Numbered from the stretch's first letter, positions 36,243 to 46,721 are shown. The stretch is 64,000 bases of DNA from Colwellia sp. (GCA_020630795.1 JAHDIK010000009.1:62001-126000); one strand, 5' to 3'. Numbers and translations: made by a program. The notes: generated from the letters alone by a model not told the origin.

Positions 36243-36269
36243 GTTTCTTTCTTCTTTACGGAGGTTACA

Positions 36270-37412
36270 TTGACTAAATCTGCCATTTTAGTGCTTGAAG
36301 ACGGCACTGTATTTAAAGGCACCGCTATAGGTGCAGATGGGGCGGCTATTGGTGAGGTAGTATTTAATACTTCAATGACCGGTTACCAAGAAATTCTTAC
36401 TGATCCCTCATATGCAGAACAAATTGTTACGTTAACATACCCACATATTGGTAATACGGGTACAAACTCTGAAGACGAAGAGTCTAGTACGATTTGGGCG
36501 AAAGGTTTAGTTATTCGCGACTTACCGCTTTTAGCAAGTAATTTTCGAAGCGAGCAAGATTTAAGCACATACCTTAAAAGTAAAAATATTTTAGGTATTG
36601 CTGATATAGACACGCGTAAGCTAACACGTATTCTACGTGAAAAAGGCGCGCAAAACGGCTGTATCATTGCTGGTGACTCTATTGATGAAACTAGTGAAAA
36701 CGAAGCATTAGCTAATGCTAAAGCATTCCCAGGATTGAAGGGAATGGACTTAGCAAAAGTAGTGTCTATTAAAGAGCAATACAACTGGACAGAAGGTAGC
36801 TGGCAGTTGGGTAAAGGGCATGTAACTCCTGAAAATAGCGAGTTTCATGTAGTTGCTTACGATTTTGGTGCCAAACGTAATATTTTACGTATGTTGGTTG
36901 ACCGTGGTTGTAAACTTACCATTGTTCCGGCAGAAACTCCTGCAGCTGATGTTTTAGCGATGAACCCAGATGGGATCTTCTTATCAAATGGACCGGGTGA
37001 TCCTGAACCATGTGAATACGCTATCAGCGCTGTTAAAACGTTTTTAGAAACAGATACTCCTATATTTGGTATTTGTTTGGGTCATCAAATTCTTGGTTTA
37101 GCAAGTGGCGCAAGCACTGTTAAAATGAAGTTTGGTCACCATGGCGGAAACCATCCAGTTAAAGATTTTGACCGTAATGTTGTAATGATTACTGCTCAAA
37201 ACCATGGCTTCGCTGTTGATGAAAGTAATATTCCAAGTAACTTAACGGTTACACATAAATCGTTATTTGATGGTTCTATTCAAGGTATTCACCGTACTGA
37301 CAAGCCAGCATTTAGTTTCCAAGGTCACCCAGAAGCGAGCCCAGGCCCTGCGGATGCAGCACCATTGTTTGATCATTTTATCGATTTAATCAAAGACGCT
37401 AAAAACGCTTAA
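36270..37412 (+). CDS. carA: Carbamoyl-phosphate synthase small subunit
   Basis: 380-residue glutamine-hydrolysing subunit that passes ammonia to CarB for arginine and pyrimidine synthesis. N-terminal [14 protein letters not shown], then [20 protein letters not shown]; the class I amidotransferase nucleophile is Cys269 in [11 protein letters not shown], the same number as in E. coli, with the His-Glu pair in [11 protein letters not shown]. Start is TTG at 36270 with a strong ACGGAGG site; E. coli carA also begins with TTG. Followed by carB after 35 bp. Confidence 0.97.
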   Translation: MTKSAILVLEDGTVFKGTAIGADGAAIGEVVFNTSMTGYQEILTDPSYAEQIVTLTYPHIGNTGTNSEDEESSTIWAKGLVIRDLPLLASNFRSEQDLSTYLKSKNILGIADIDTRKLTRILREKGAQNGCIIAGDSIDETSENEALANAKAFPGLKGMDLAKVVSIKEQYNWTEGSWQLGKGHVTPENSEFHVVAYDFGAKRNILRMLVDRGCKLTIVPAETPAADVLAMNPDGIFLSNGPGDPEPCEYAISAVKTFLETDTPIFGICLGHQILGLASGASTVKMKFGHHGGNHPVKDFDRNVVMITAQNHGFAVDESNIPSNLTVTHKSLFDGSIQGIHRTDKPAFSFQGHPEASPGPADAAPLFDHFIDLIKDAKNA

Positions 37413-37447
37413 GACATTAATCAAGGTATACAAGAGAGAGAAAAAAA

Positions 37448-40400
37448 ATGGCAAAACGTACTGACTTAAAAAGTATCTTGATTTTAGGCGCTGGACCAAT
37501 AGTAATTGGTCAAGCGTGTGAATTTGATTATTCAGGTGCTCAAGCATGTAAAGCATTACGCGAAGAAGGTTACCGAGTTATATTAGTTAACTCTAACCCT
37601 GCAACAATTATGACAGACCCAGATATGGCCGATGCAACATACATCGAACCTATTCACTGGGAAGTTGTTAGAAAGATTATTGAAAAAGAGCGCCCATGTG
37701 CCGTATTACCTACAATGGGTGGTCAAACAGCGCTTAACTGTGCACTAGAGCTTGAAGCTAAAGGCGTTTTAGAAGAGTTTGGCGTTGAGATGATTGGCGC
37801 AACGGCTGACGCTATTGATAAAGCAGAAAACCGTGAGCGTTTTGACAAAGCGATGAAAAACATCGGTTTAGAATGTCCTCGTGCTGAAATTGTTCACACT
37901 ATCGAAGAAGCTCACGAAACATCAAAACGTATTGGTTTCCCATGTATTATTCGTCCATCATTCACTATGGGTGGTACTGGTGGCGGTATTGCGTATAACC
38001 GTGAAGAATTCGATGAAATTTGTACACGTGGCTTAGACCTTTCTCCAACAAGTGAATTATTAATTGATGAATCACTTATTGGTTGGAAAGAGTATGAAAT
38101 GGAAGTGGTTCGAGACAAAAATGACAACTGTATCATTATTTGTTCAATCGAAAACTTTGACCCTATGGGAATTCATACGGGTGACTCAATTACTGTTGCT
38201 CCAGCTCAAACACTTACGGATAAAGAATACCAAATCATGCGTAATGCATCGATTGCTGTTCTTCGTGAAATTGGTGTAGAAACAGGTGGATCAAACGTAC
38301 AGTTTGGTATTTGTCCTAATACGGGCCGCATGGTTATCATTGAGATGAACCCACGTGTATCTCGTTCATCTGCTTTAGCATCGAAAGCGACTGGTTTCCC
38401 AATTGCTAAAATCGCAGCGAAGTTAGCTGTAGGTTATACGCTTGATGAATTATCAAACGATATTACTGGTGGTGCAACACCAGCATCATTCGAACCAACA
38501 ATCGATTATGTTGTTACTAAAATTCCTCGTTTTAACTTTGAGAAATTTGCTGGTTCAGAAGACCGTTTAACAACACAAATGAAGTCGGTTGGTGAAGTAA
38601 TGGCGATTGGCCGTAACCAACAAGAATCGTTACAAAAAGCATTACGCGGCTTAGAAGTTGGCGTAAATGGTTTTGACCCTAAAGTTGACGTAACTCAACC
38701 AGGTGCTAAAACTGAAATAATGCACGAGCTTCAAGAAGCTGGTGCAGACCGTATTTGGTATGTAGCTGACGCGTTCCGTTTAGGGTTGTCGGTTGATGAT
38801 ATATTCCGTTTAACTAAGATTGACCGTTGGTTCTTAGTGCAAATTGAAGACATTATTCTTCAAGAAGCGAAAGTTGCTGAAGGTGGTTTAAAAGTTTTAA
38901 CACCAGAATATTTACGTCAACTTAAACGTAAAGGTTTTGCAGATTCACGTTTAGCATCACTTATTGGTGTTGCCGAAGCTGAAATTCGTAAGAAGCGTCA
39001 AGCGGCCGATATTTTCCCTGTTTACAAACGTGTTGATACATGTGCTGCTGAATTCAGTTCAGATACTGCTTATATGTATTCTACATACGATGAAGAATGT
39101 GAAGCTAACCCAACAGATAACGACAAAATTATGATTTTGGGTGGTGGCCCAAACCGTATCGGTCAAGGTATTGAGTTTGATTACTGCTGTGTTCATGCTG
39201 CGTTGGCATTACGTGACGACGGTTATGAAACGATTATGGTTAACTGTAACCCTGAAACGGTTTCAACAGATTACGACACATCTGATCGTTTATACTTTGA
39301 ATCAATCACATTTGAAGATGTATTAGAGATTGTTCGTGTTGAGAAACCAAAAGGCGTAATTGTGCAATACGGTGGTCAAACACCACTTAAATTAGCACGT
39401 GCGTTAGAAGCTGCTGGTGTACCAATTATTGGTACATCACCTGATGCTATCGATAGAGCGGAAGATCGCGAGCGTTTCCAACAAGCTGTTGACCGTTTAG
39501 ATCTTTTACAACCTGAAAACGCGACGGTAACTTCATTAGAAGAAGCAATGGCGAAAGCTGAAGCGATTGGTTTCCCGCTCGTTGTACGTCCTTCTTATGT
39601 TTTAGGCGGTCGAGCGATGGAAATCGTTTACGACTTAGAAGATCTACGTAGATACATGACTGAAGCGGTAAGCGTTTCAAACGATTCTCCGGTATTACTT
39701 GACCATTTCTTAGATGATGCAATTGAAGTTGATATTGACGTGCTTTGTGACGGTACTGATGTAGTTGTTGGCGGTATTATGCAACACATTGAACAAGCGG
39801 GTGTTCACTCTGGTGACTCTGCATGTTCTTTACCTGTGTACAGCTTAGGTAAAGACGTTCAAGACGTTATGCGTAAACAAGTAACTGACTTAGCATTTGA
39901 ACTAGGTGTAGTTGGCTTAATGAACACACAAATGGCAGTTAAAGATGGCAAGGTTTACTTAATTGAAGTAAACCCTCGTGCTGCACGTACTGTTCCGTTT
40001 GTATCAAAAGCAACAGGTGTTCCTTTAGCTAAAATTGGTGCTCAGGTAATGGCAGGTAAAACACTTAAAGAATTAGGTGTTACCGAAGAAGTTATTCCTC
40101 CATATTTCTCAGTGAAAGAAGTTGTTATTCCATTTAACAAGTTCCACGGTAGTGACCCATTAGTAGGCCCTGAGATGCGTTCTACTGGTGAAGTTATGGG
40201 CGTTGGTGACACGTTTGAAGATGCATACGCTAAAGCAAACTTAGGAGCGGGCGTATCTGTTCCAAAATCAGGTAGAGCTTTGGTTTCTGTTCGTAACAGC
40301 GACAAAAAACGAGTTTTAGAGTTAGGTCGTAAGCTTATAGAGCTTGGCTACGAAATTGATGCAACTCACGGTACTGAGAAAATTTTACGTGAAGCGGGTG

Positions 40401-40666
40401 TTCCCGTTCGTTACGTAAACAAAGTGCATGAAGGTCGTCCACATATTCTTGATAGAATTAAGAATGGTGAATATACCTATATCATCAATACTACGGAAGG
40501 CCGTAAAGCGATTGAAGATTCAAAAGTATTACGTGGCGGAGCATTGCGTTACAAAGTTGCTTATACAACAACATTGAATGCAGCATTTGCAGCGTGCCAA
40601 TCTCATGCAGCTGACGACAGAAACACGGTTAACTCAATTCAAGAGTTACACCAGCGTTGTAAGTAG
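37448..40666 (+). CDS. carB: Carbamoyl-phosphate synthase large subunit
   Basis: 1072 residues, essentially the E. coli length (1073). Two homologous ATP-grasp halves are evident: [20 protein letters not shown] near residue 10 and [20 protein letters not shown] near 560. The ATP-binding loops are [14 protein letters not shown] and [16 protein letters not shown]-terminal MGS-like allosteric domain (from about 940) would bind UMP/IMP/ornithine. It forms carbamoyl phosphate from bicarbonate, ATP and ammonia channelled from CarA. Codon use looks more GC-balanced than in the polysaccharide locus, as expected for a highly expressed gene. Confidence 0.98.
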   Translation: MAKRTDLKSILILGAGPIVIGQACEFDYSGAQACKALREEGYRVILVNSNPATIMTDPDMADATYIEPIHWEVVRKIIEKERPCAVLPTMGGQTALNCALELEAKGVLEEFGVEMIGATADAIDKAENRERFDKAMKNIGLECPRAEIVHTIEEAHETSKRIGFPCIIRPSFTMGGTGGGIAYNREEFDEICTRGLDLSPTSELLIDESLIGWKEYEMEVVRDKNDNCIIICSIENFDPMGIHTGDSITVAPAQTLTDKEYQIMRNASIAVLREIGVETGGSNVQFGICPNTGRMVIIEMNPRVSRSSALASKATGFPIAKIAAKLAVGYTLDELSNDITGGATPASFEPTIDYVVTKIPRFNFEKFAGSEDRLTTQMKSVGEVMAIGRNQQESLQKALRGLEVGVNGFDPKVDVTQPGAKTEIMHELQEAGADRIWYVADAFRLGLSVDDIFRLTKIDRWFLVQIEDIILQEAKVAEGGLKVLTPEYLRQLKRKGFADSRLASLIGVAEAEIRKKRQAADIFPVYKRVDTCAAEFSSDTAYMYSTYDEECEANPTDNDKIMILGGGPNRIGQGIEFDYCCVHAALALRDDGYETIMVNCNPETVSTDYDTSDRLYFESITFEDVLEIVRVEKPKGVIVQYGGQTPLKLARALEAAGVPIIGTSPDAIDRAEDRERFQQAVDRLDLLQPENATVTSLEEAMAKAEAIGFPLVVRPSYVLGGRAMEIVYDLEDLRRYMTEAVSVSNDSPVLLDHFLDDAIEVDIDVLCDGTDVVVGGIMQHIEQAGVHSGDSACSLPVYSLGKDVQDVMRKQVTDLAFELGVVGLMNTQMAVKDGKVYLIEVNPRAARTVPFVSKATGVPLAKIGAQVMAGKTLKELGVTEEVIPPYFSVKEVVIPFNKFHGSDPLVGPEMRSTGEVMGVGDTFEDAYAKANLGAGVSVPKSGRALVSVRNSDKKRVLELGRKLIELGYEIDATHGTEKILREAGVPVRYVNKVHEGRPHILDRIKNGEYTYIINTTEGRKAIEDSKVLRGGALRYKVAYTTTLNAAFAACQSHAADDRNTVNSIQELHQRCK

Positions 40667-40786
40667 TTGTAATCAATACGCTAGCTTTATTTTGAGTAGT
40701 GATTTATGATATTAATTACTACTCAAATTATGTGTAGACTATAAAGCTATTAAGATTATAATTTGATTAAACGTATGTATTTTAAG

Positions 40787-40818
40787 AAGTGGTATTTCTA
40801 GCGAAAGACCACTTTTTT
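40787..40818 (+). terminator. Intrinsic terminator of carAB
   Basis: 7-bp stem AAGTGGT/ACCACTT (40787-40793 with 40808-40814), 14-nt loop, T-run. It leaves greA 35 bp downstream with its own transcript or read-through. Confidence 0.75.
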
Positions 40819-40852
40819 ATTTGTTATTCAAGAATGAAAAAGAAGAAGTAAA

Positions 40853-41329
40853 ATGACTAAATATCCAATGACAATTCAAGGTGCTGACGCTTTAAGAGAA
40901 GAGTTAGAGCATTTAAAAACCGTTAAACGCCCAGAAATTGTTAACGCGATTGCTGAAGCACGTGAACATGGTGATTTAAAAGAAAATGCGGAATACCACG
41001 CAGCACGTGAACAACAAGGTTTTTGTGAAGGTCGTATTCAAGATATTGAAGGTAAACTGGGTAACGCTCAAATTATTGATATCACTAAAATACCTAATAA
41101 CGGAAAAGTAATATTTGGTACAACAGTAAAGTTACTTAATATTGATACCGAAGAAGAAGTGGTTTACCAAATTGTAGGTGATGACGAAGCTGATATTAAA
41201 AATAACCGTATTTCAGTTAACTCACCAATTGCACGTGGTTTAATTGGTAAAGAAGTTGATTCAGAAATTGAAATTCAAACGCCAGGTGGCGTTGTAGAGT
41301 ACGAGATTATTTCTGTAGATCATATTTAA
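40853..41329 (+). CDS. greA: Transcription elongation factor GreA
   Basis: 158 residues, the canonical length. N-terminal coiled-coil with the acidic tip needed for transcript cleavage in RNA polymerase ([20 protein letters not shown] near residue 35) and a C-terminal FKBP-like domain ([20 protein letters not shown], then [18 protein letters not shown]). Rescues backtracked polymerase. Located after carAB as in many gammaproteobacteria. Terminator at 41352. Confidence 0.97.
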   Translation: MTKYPMTIQGADALREELEHLKTVKRPEIVNAIAEAREHGDLKENAEYHAAREQQGFCEGRIQDIEGKLGNAQIIDITKIPNNGKVIFGTTVKLLNIDTEEEVVYQIVGDDEADIKNNRISVNSPIARGLIGKEVDSEIEIQTPGGVVEYEIISVDHI

Positions 41330-41351
41330 TTTTTATTATGGTACAGAAACT

Positions 41352-41379
41352 AAAAAAGGTGCTTTAAGCACCTTTTTTT
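41352..41379. terminator. Intrinsic terminator of greA (near-palindromic)
   Basis: A-run, GGTGCT/AGCACC stem with 3-nt loop, T-run. Symmetric, so it may also act on the leftward transcript ending at 41458. Confidence 0.9.
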
Positions 41380-41457
41380 ATGGTTGGTTGTTAACACTAT
41401 GTGCATTAACTAAGTTTACGGTTAATTAGCCCTAGAGAAGCTAATAGGTGGTAAAAC

Positions 41458-41736
41458 TTATTCTGCTGCAGCAACTAACGTAACTGTTGTTGTGTTTGCA
41501 GTTTTGTACTGTTTCTTGTTTTGTGCAACAAGAATTGATTCAGCTGACTTTTCTGCGTTCACAGTCACTTTTTTTAATTGCTTAACTGATTGAGCTAAAT
41601 CCGCGCTTAAATTAGCAGTAAATGCGAAGTTATTTGTTGATTCAACTTTTACAAGCTCAGCAGCTTGTGAAGATGCTGTTGCTACAAGAGCTAAACTAAC
41701 AGCGATAGATTTTATAACTAATGTTATGTTTTTCAT
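41458..41736 (-). CDS. Small exported protein of unknown function
   Basis: 92 residues. Basic N-terminus and hydrophobic core, predicted cleavage after SQAA near residue 27. The mature part is about 65 residues, rich in Ala, Lys, Val and Thr, without cysteines, and ends in VAAAE. AGAGGTA is well placed before the ATG. No family recognised. It is read away from the LysR-type regulator gene across a 299-bp intergenic region, which makes it a possible target of that regulator. Confidence 0.6.
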   Translation of the reverse strand: MKNITLVIKSIAVSLALVATASSQAAELVKVESTNNFAFTANLSADLAQSVKQLKKVTVNAEKSAESILVAQNKKQYKTANTTTVTLVAAAE

Positions 41737-41934
41737 TTTTTGGTACCTCTAAAAAATATTAATTTCCGTATAGATTTTTTAGGACCTATTTTCTCAATAT
41801 TAACTGCGGGTTGGGAGTCACAGTTTTTTCTTTCTACCCATCTAATTATGGGGTTGAGATGAAGTCCTTCATCTATGGGCAGTATAATAACCAAAGTTTG
41901 TTTAAAATAATAATGACTAAATTTAATGTAACTC

Positions 41935-41949
41935 ATTAGAAAAACTAAT
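41935..41949. promoter_or_regulatory. Candidate GcvA/LysR-type site in the 299-bp region before gcvA
   Basis: Palindrome ATTAG-N5-CTAAT, centred 94 bp upstream of the LysR-type gene. It fits the T-N11-A rule for LysR-type operators, and CTAAT is the core reported for E. coli GcvA sites. The rest of 41737-42035 is AT-rich with no gene I would defend. Confidence 0.45.
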
Positions 41950-42035
41950 GAATGAGTGTTAAACTCTATTACTTATAAATAGAACGTATTTATTAATGTA
42001 AATATCATGTAAATTTATTTAAGGAATTTTTAGTA

Positions 42036-42950
42036 ATGGCTAGTCGGTTACCGCCACTTAAAGCTTTAAGGGTTTTTGAAGCGTCTGCGAGACAACTTAG
42101 TTTTACTCGGGCTGCCGAAGAATTATTTGTAACTCAAGCCGCGGTTAGTCACCAAATTAAAGCTTTAGAAGAATTTGTTGGCCTAAAATTATTTATGCGA
42201 AAAAATAGGGCGTTGTTGCTTACGGAAGAAGGGCAATCGTATTATTTAGATATAAAAGATGTTTTCAATAATATACATGACGCTACAGAGAAATTACTTG
42301 CGCGTGGCGAAAAAGGCGCGATAACGGTAAGTTTACAGCCAAGTTTCGCTATTCAGTGGTTAGTACCTCGTTTAAAAGCATTTAACGCGTTACATCCTGA
42401 CGTTGATGTGCGAATAAAAGCAGTTGATCAACCCGATAACTCACTTACTGAAGACGTAGATATTGCTATTTATTATGGTCGGGGACGTTGGCCAGACGTT
42501 CATGCAGAACAACTACATAAAGAATACTTAATTCCGGTTTGTTCTCCATTACTTTTTTCAGGTAATAAGCCTTTAGAGTCACCTAAAGATCTCATTAATC
42601 ATACGCTATTGCATGATAGCTCTCGTAAAGATTGGAAGCGCTGGTTTAAAGAAGCTGGGGTTAAGGGAGCGAACGTAAATCATGGTCCTATTTTTAGTCA
42701 TTCCGCAATGGTTGTTCAGGCTGCTGTATACGGGCAAGGGGTTGCGTTAGCCCACAGCGTATTAGCTAAGCCAGATATTGATTCTGGTCGATTAATTTGC
42801 CCGTTTGATGAAGTGTTAGAAAGTAAGAGCGCTCATTATATTGTATGTAGAGAGCAACAAAGTGACGTAGGAAAAATAGCTGCGTTTAGAGAATGGGTGT
42901 TAGACACTGTGGCAGAAGAACAAGAAGGTGATTTTGATGAATCAGAATAA
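42036..42950 (+). CDS. gcvA: LysR-family regulator, GcvA-like
   Basis: 304 residues (E. coli GcvA 305). N-terminal winged helix with LPPLKALRVFEASARQLSFT and AAEELFVTQAAVSHQIKALE (residues 5-45), which is the GcvA-specific version of the LysR HTH; the C-terminal domain is periplasmic-binding-protein-like. GcvA controls glycine cleavage genes. Its place ahead of ygdD and rlmM is the same as in E. coli, which supports orthology. The downstream hydrolase gene overlaps it by 14 bp. Whether it still senses glycine is not visible. Confidence 0.85.
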   Translation: MASRLPPLKALRVFEASARQLSFTRAAEELFVTQAAVSHQIKALEEFVGLKLFMRKNRALLLTEEGQSYYLDIKDVFNNIHDATEKLLARGEKGAITVSLQPSFAIQWLVPRLKAFNALHPDVDVRIKAVDQPDNSLTEDVDIAIYYGRGRWPDVHAEQLHKEYLIPVCSPLLFSGNKPLESPKDLINHTLLHDSSRKDWKRWFKEAGVKGANVNHGPIFSHSAMVVQAAVYGQGVALAHSVLAKPDIDSGRLICPFDEVLESKSAHYIVCREQQSDVGKIAAFREWVLDTVAEEQEGDFDESE

Positions 42951-43599
42951 CGGAGCAAGTCTAGAATGTTCGGTAATTGAAAGCTTTGTCGAATCTCCTA
43001 TCGCGTTGTTTATTTTTGCGCATGGTGCTGGCGCAGATAAAAGTCATCAGTATTTGGAAACAGTAACTGAGTTACTAAACGCAGAAAATATTAATGTTGT
43101 ACGTTTTAATTTTCCATATATGGATAAAAGGCTACAAGACGGTAAGAAGTACCCACCAAATAGAATGCCTATTTTAATACCATGTTATCAGCAGGCTTTA
43201 GATCACTACACTCAACGTAATACTAATGAACTTCCAATGTTTATTGGCGGTAAATCTATGGGAAGTAGAGTCGCAGCAACGTTAGCGGCTGATAACCAAG
43301 ATATTAAAGGCGTAATTTGTATTGGTTATCCATTTCATCCTCAAAAAAAGCCAGAAAACTTGAGGTTAGAGCCGTTACAAGAAACGAAATATCCAGTGTT
43401 GATTTTGCAGGGTGATAGAGACTCGCTAGGAAGTAGAAAGGAAATAGAAGCTTATGATATTTCACCACTTTGCCAAATATCGTTTTATGAAGACGGCGAT
43501 CACGATCTTAAACCTAGGGTGAAGTCGGGGCATACGCATGCTCAACATATAGAAAATGCGGTTAAGCGAGCGGCGAGGTTTATTTATGAAAAATCTTAA
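42937..43599 (+). CDS. Alpha/beta hydrolase, KANL3/Tex30-like
   Basis: 220 residues from ATG at 42937, placed 8 nt after AAGAAGG; a GTG at 42928 is an in-frame alternative. Blocks of the KANL3/Tex30 hydrolase-like family: FIFAHGAGADKSHQYLE near residue 24, RFNFPYMDKR, the nucleophile elbow GGKSMGSRVAATLAAD with Ser near residue 106, Asp in LQGDRDSLG and His in YEDGDHDLKP. All three triad members are present, so it should be active; the substrate is unknown. It overlaps gcvA and the next gene by 14 bp each, so it is translated as part of this operon. Confidence 0.82.
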   Translation: MNQNNGASLECSVIESFVESPIALFIFAHGAGADKSHQYLETVTELLNAENINVVRFNFPYMDKRLQDGKKYPPNRMPILIPCYQQALDHYTQRNTNELPMFIGGKSMGSRVAATLAADNQDIKGVICIGYPFHPQKKPENLRLEPLQETKYPVLILQGDRDSLGSRKEIEAYDISPLCQISFYEDGDHDLKPRVKSGHTHAQHIENAVKRAARFIYEKS

Positions 43600-43996
43600 T
43601 ATACTGAGGTTACTTATCGTTTTTGTTGGTATAAGTGGTGCTTTTTCAGTATTATTCGGCGCTTGGTTCGCCCATGCTGGACAGGCCTTACCTTTAGTTG
43701 ATAAAGTGCGATTGGAAAGCGCGCAGTTTTATCAATTTATTCATACGCTTGCACTATTAGCTATTATTGTTTGGTACGTAAAGCTACCTTCAAAAAGGTT
43801 AATGGTGTCAGGTTTGTGTTTTACCTTAGGTATATTATGTTTTTGTGGAACGCTGTATCTCAAAACATTTTTTGCTGTTTATAGCATTGGAACATTAGCT
43901 CCTGTTGGTGGAATATTACTGGCGGCAGGGTGGTTATTGCTTTCTTTTGTTGGTAAACAAAGCTTACAGCAACATTTTAAATCAACGTGTGAATAA
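43586..43996 (+). CDS. ygdD: YgdD-like DUF423 membrane protein
   Basis: 136 residues from ATG at 43586, behind GCGAGG; an ATG at 43556 would add ten residues with no support. Four hydrophobic segments; the N-terminal GISGAFSVLFGAWFAHAG and the early FYQFIHTLALLAI are characteristic of DUF423/YgdD inner-membrane proteins, whose function is unknown. E. coli also has ygdD between gcvA and rlmM, so the order is conserved apart from the extra hydrolase gene. Confidence 0.85.
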   Translation: MKNLNILRLLIVFVGISGAFSVLFGAWFAHAGQALPLVDKVRLESAQFYQFIHTLALLAIIVWYVKLPSKRLMVSGLCFTLGILCFCGTLYLKTFFAVYSIGTLAPVGGILLAAGWLLLSFVGKQSLQQHFKSTCE

Positions 43997-44002
43997 TTAA
44001 TT

Positions 44003-45088
44003 ATGGCGTCTATCGTGTTATATTGTCGACCAGGCTTTGAAAAAGAGTGTGGTGCCGAAATTCAAGAAAAAGCTGCTTGGAATGAGGTATACGGCTACTT
44101 AGAACTTAAAAAAAATGAAGGTTTAGTTTTTTTCCATCTAAACAATGCGGAAGAAGGCGATACATTAATCAATAAAATGCCATTACGTCGTTTGATCTTT
44201 GCTCGTCAGTGGTTCCTAACGTTAACAGATAAAATTGATTTGCCTGATTACAATCGTGTTGAAGCTATTACTGAAGCGCTCGGCACCGAATGGCAATATG
44301 CTGACTTACGCATGGAAACAGCAGACACCAATGATGGCAAAGCATTGTCTAAATTTTGTCGCAAGCTTGCGGTTCCTTTGCGCCAAGCGTTAAGAAAGTC
44401 TGGATTACTTACTGAAAAGGGTGACAACGACGGCGCAATATTACACGCATTGTTCCTCAGCGGAAGTGAAGTTATTTTGGGGTATTCTATTAGTAGCAAT
44501 ACATCGCCTCATGTAATGGGAATTCCGCGTTTGAAATTTCCAAACGCAGCACCTAGTCGCTCAACGTTAAAGTTAGATGAAGCCTTTTTATATTTTATAC
44601 CTAAAGAAGAATGGGATGAACGTTTAACGTCGGGTATGAACGCTGTAGATTTAGGCGCAGCTCCAGGAGGATGGACATATCAACTCGTTAGGCGAGGTAT
44701 GATGGTAACTTCTATCGACAATGGTGCGATGGCTGAATCGCTTATGGAAACAGGTCAAGTTAAACATCGCATGATGGATGGTTTTAAATATATTCCATCG
44801 AAACAAAACAACTATTGGCTTGTATGCGATATGATCGAGAAACCTCAGCGCGTAGCTAAATTAATGGCTGAGTGGTTACTGAGAGGATATTGTAAAGAAG
44901 CAATGTTTAACCTTAAGCTCCCAATGAAAGGACGTTATCAGCAAGTTAACGACGATCTACAAACAATTAAAGATATTTTCTCTGAGTTTGGTGTTAAATA
45001 TGAAATGTACGCTAAGCATTTGTATTACGACAGAGAAGAAGTTACGGTTCACGCGAGAATTTTATCGCCGTTACCTGCACTAGATTGA
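44003..45088 (+). CDS. rlmM: 23S rRNA (cytidine-2498-2'-O)-methyltransferase
   Basis: 361 residues (E. coli RlmM 366). N-terminal THUMP-like region, then the class I methyltransferase domain with the SAM loop AVDLGAAPGGWTYQLVRRGM near residue 215, the acidic VCDMIEKPQRVA near 275 and LKLPMKGRYQQV with the catalytic lysine near 310. It methylates the ribose of C2498 in the peptidyl-transferase region. Six bases after ygdD; no obvious Shine-Dalgarno, so coupling to upstream translation is likely. Terminator at 45121. Confidence 0.95.
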   Translation: MASIVLYCRPGFEKECGAEIQEKAAWNEVYGYLELKKNEGLVFFHLNNAEEGDTLINKMPLRRLIFARQWFLTLTDKIDLPDYNRVEAITEALGTEWQYADLRMETADTNDGKALSKFCRKLAVPLRQALRKSGLLTEKGDNDGAILHALFLSGSEVILGYSISSNTSPHVMGIPRLKFPNAAPSRSTLKLDEAFLYFIPKEEWDERLTSGMNAVDLGAAPGGWTYQLVRRGMMVTSIDNGAMAESLMETGQVKHRMMDGFKYIPSKQNNYWLVCDMIEKPQRVAKLMAEWLLRGYCKEAMFNLKLPMKGRYQQVNDDLQTIKDIFSEFGVKYEMYAKHLYYDREEVTVHARILSPLPALD

Positions 45089-45120
45089 TAGTTAAAGCTA
45101 ATGATTAATATTGATTGATA

Positions 45121-45145
45121 AAAGCCGACATTGTGTCGGCTTTTT
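45121..45145. terminator. Intrinsic terminator of the gcvA-rlmM operon
   Basis: 10-bp stem (45121-45130 with 45134-45143), 3-nt loop, T-run. Confidence 0.9.
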
Positions 45146-45201
45146 ACTTTGTTATATTTTTTATAGTAGTCTTTGTTTCAATATATTGAGAGAGCATTGT
45201 T

Positions 45202-46299
45202 ATGGTTAAGATTACGGTATATTTATTGGTTCTAATGTCCTCAGTTGTGCTGGGTAACGAAACGAAGATAGATGATCTGATAAATACTCAGCTTGGTAAA
45301 CGTCATACACCGTCGTTAGCTGTTGGTATTATTTCAAACGGTAAGGTTATTTATAATAAAGCTAGAGGTTATAGCGATATTGAAAATAAAACCTTAGCAA
45401 CAATCCATACTCCATACCATATTGCGTCAGTAACCAAGGTGTATACAAGTATAGCGATTTTTCATTTGATTGAAAAAAAGCAAATAACATTGCATGAAAG
45501 CATTAACCAATATTTACCGTTTAAAGTCATTAATCCGCATCACCCTGAAGATAAAATTACTGTTGCTGAACTACTTAATCATCGTTCTGGCATTTTAGAC
45601 AATGAAGAATTGTACTTACCATATTGGAGCATTCCGAAAGGTGACCCAAAAGTTACATTGTCAGAATTTCTAAAATCATATTTAGTGCCGAACGAGAAGA
45701 ATTATTCGCGTAAGCATTATGAAGATGCCTCGCGTTACAAAGTGTTTGATTATTCTAATACGGGTTACGCATTGCTTGGTTTGATTATTGAAAGTGTTTC
45801 AGGTGTACGGTTAGATGAATATTTACGTAAGCATATATTTACCCCCTTACACTTGAGTAATACCGGAATGTTTTTAGAGAACTTTGAAAGTAGGAGTGTT
45901 TCTAAAACCTATACTCTAGATAATGGTCATCTTATTTTTAAAGGATTTAATGGCTACCCTGATTATCCAGCAGGGCAGCTAAGAACATCGATAGATGACG
46001 CGATAATATTTTTTACTGGTTATTTACGTTCATCTATTAAACCGTTTGTTCTTTCAAATAAAACGATTAACTTGATAACACCAATGGTAGGCGACAAGGG
46101 TGAAGACAACGCTTACACGTGGTATTTAAAAAAGGTTAATAATAATTGGTATTATCATCATGGCGGGGCTGATTTGGGCGCTCGTGCTAGTGTATTAATA
46201 GATGTTAAAAACCAAAATGCGATTATTGCGTTTACAAACTCTGATACTGATTTGGATGGGTTGGTTAAGAGTATTGACTCGATTGTTTTTAATGAATAA
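45202..46299 (+). CDS. Exported serine hydrolase of the beta-lactamase/penicillin-binding class C family
   Basis: 365 residues with a signal peptide ending near residue 18. The SxxK motif is SVTK at residues 76-79 in YHIASVTKVYTS. The second catalytic motif is Y-x-N (FDYSNTGYALLG near residue 183) and the third, KTG-like element is replaced by HHGG (YYHHGGADLGAR near 320), as in esterases and D-aminopeptidases of this family. So a peptidase or esterase is more likely than a true AmpC beta-lactamase. Monocistronic, between a terminator and a convergent DUF3192 gene. Confidence 0.85.
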   Translation: MVKITVYLLVLMSSVVLGNETKIDDLINTQLGKRHTPSLAVGIISNGKVIYNKARGYSDIENKTLATIHTPYHIASVTKVYTSIAIFHLIEKKQITLHESINQYLPFKVINPHHPEDKITVAELLNHRSGILDNEELYLPYWSIPKGDPKVTLSEFLKSYLVPNEKNYSRKHYEDASRYKVFDYSNTGYALLGLIIESVSGVRLDEYLRKHIFTPLHLSNTGMFLENFESRSVSKTYTLDNGHLIFKGFNGYPDYPAGQLRTSIDDAIIFFTGYLRSSIKPFVLSNKTINLITPMVGDKGEDNAYTWYLKKVNNNWYYHHGGADLGARASVLIDVKNQNAIIAFTNSDTDLDGLVKSIDSIVFNE

Positions 46300-46325
46300 A
46301 TTCCATTCGATATTGAGTACAGAGA

Positions 46326-46721
46326 CTAGTTGTCTAAATACAATTTGAGTTCATTAAATTGTTGGTATGCCGTTTTACCCGTAGCCATTAAAACATTGTT
46401 TTTAAACAATAGTGGAGTACATTCTTCTTGTGTTGTAATGCCATCAGATTTCACATGATGTGTTCGGTAGAACATCACTTGATAGTTGTCGTCATCTATA
46501 CGTTTGGCTTCAGTAATATCAGGGCTTCCTAGTTTCTCAAGCGCCTCTTCAAAGCTAAACTTATTTAATTGAACCTTGCTGATAAAGTGACGATTGTAGT
46601 CTTCTCTATCTTTCCACTTCATGTTTGAAGGGTGATCGTCGTAAAAATTCATCACTAAGGCCACAAAAATGCCATATATCGCTAATGCGAGTATGATGCG
46701 TGTAATCACTTTTTTGGTCAT
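46326..46721 (-). CDS. DUF3192-family membrane-anchored protein
   Basis: 131 residues from ATG at 46721, behind AAGG; the frame is open further upstream but the extra 21 residues precede the natural start of the hydrophobic anchor. One TM segment at residues 5-24, then a soluble domain with FSFEEALEKLGSPDITEA, VMFYRTHHVKSDGITTQEEC and TPLLFKNNVLMATG. This domain is shared with the lipoprotein at 53074-53454 (both have YRT-x2-V-x2-DGxTTxxECT). DUF3192 proteins are mostly from Alteromonadales and Vibrionales; the function is unknown, though the pattern resembles small SmpA/BamE-like envelope proteins. Confidence 0.78.
   Translation of the reverse strand: MTKKVITRIILALAIYGIFVALVMNFYDDHPSNMKWKDREDYNRHFISKVQLNKFSFEEALEKLGSPDITEAKRIDDDNYQVMFYRTHHVKSDGITTQEECTPLLFKNNVLMATGKTAYQQFNELKLYLDN

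Noticed and set aside
36000..36269. ARG boxes for ArgR in front of carA
   Set aside because: TGAA/TTCA half-sites occur but never with the 18-bp palindromic spacing.
41733..41936. 67-codon leftward open frame overlapping the start of the small exported-protein gene by 4 bp
   Set aside because: No ribosome-binding site, no recognisable family, and its start runs into the ATTAG/CTAAT palindrome in the control region; the downstream gene has its own good Shine-Dalgarno.
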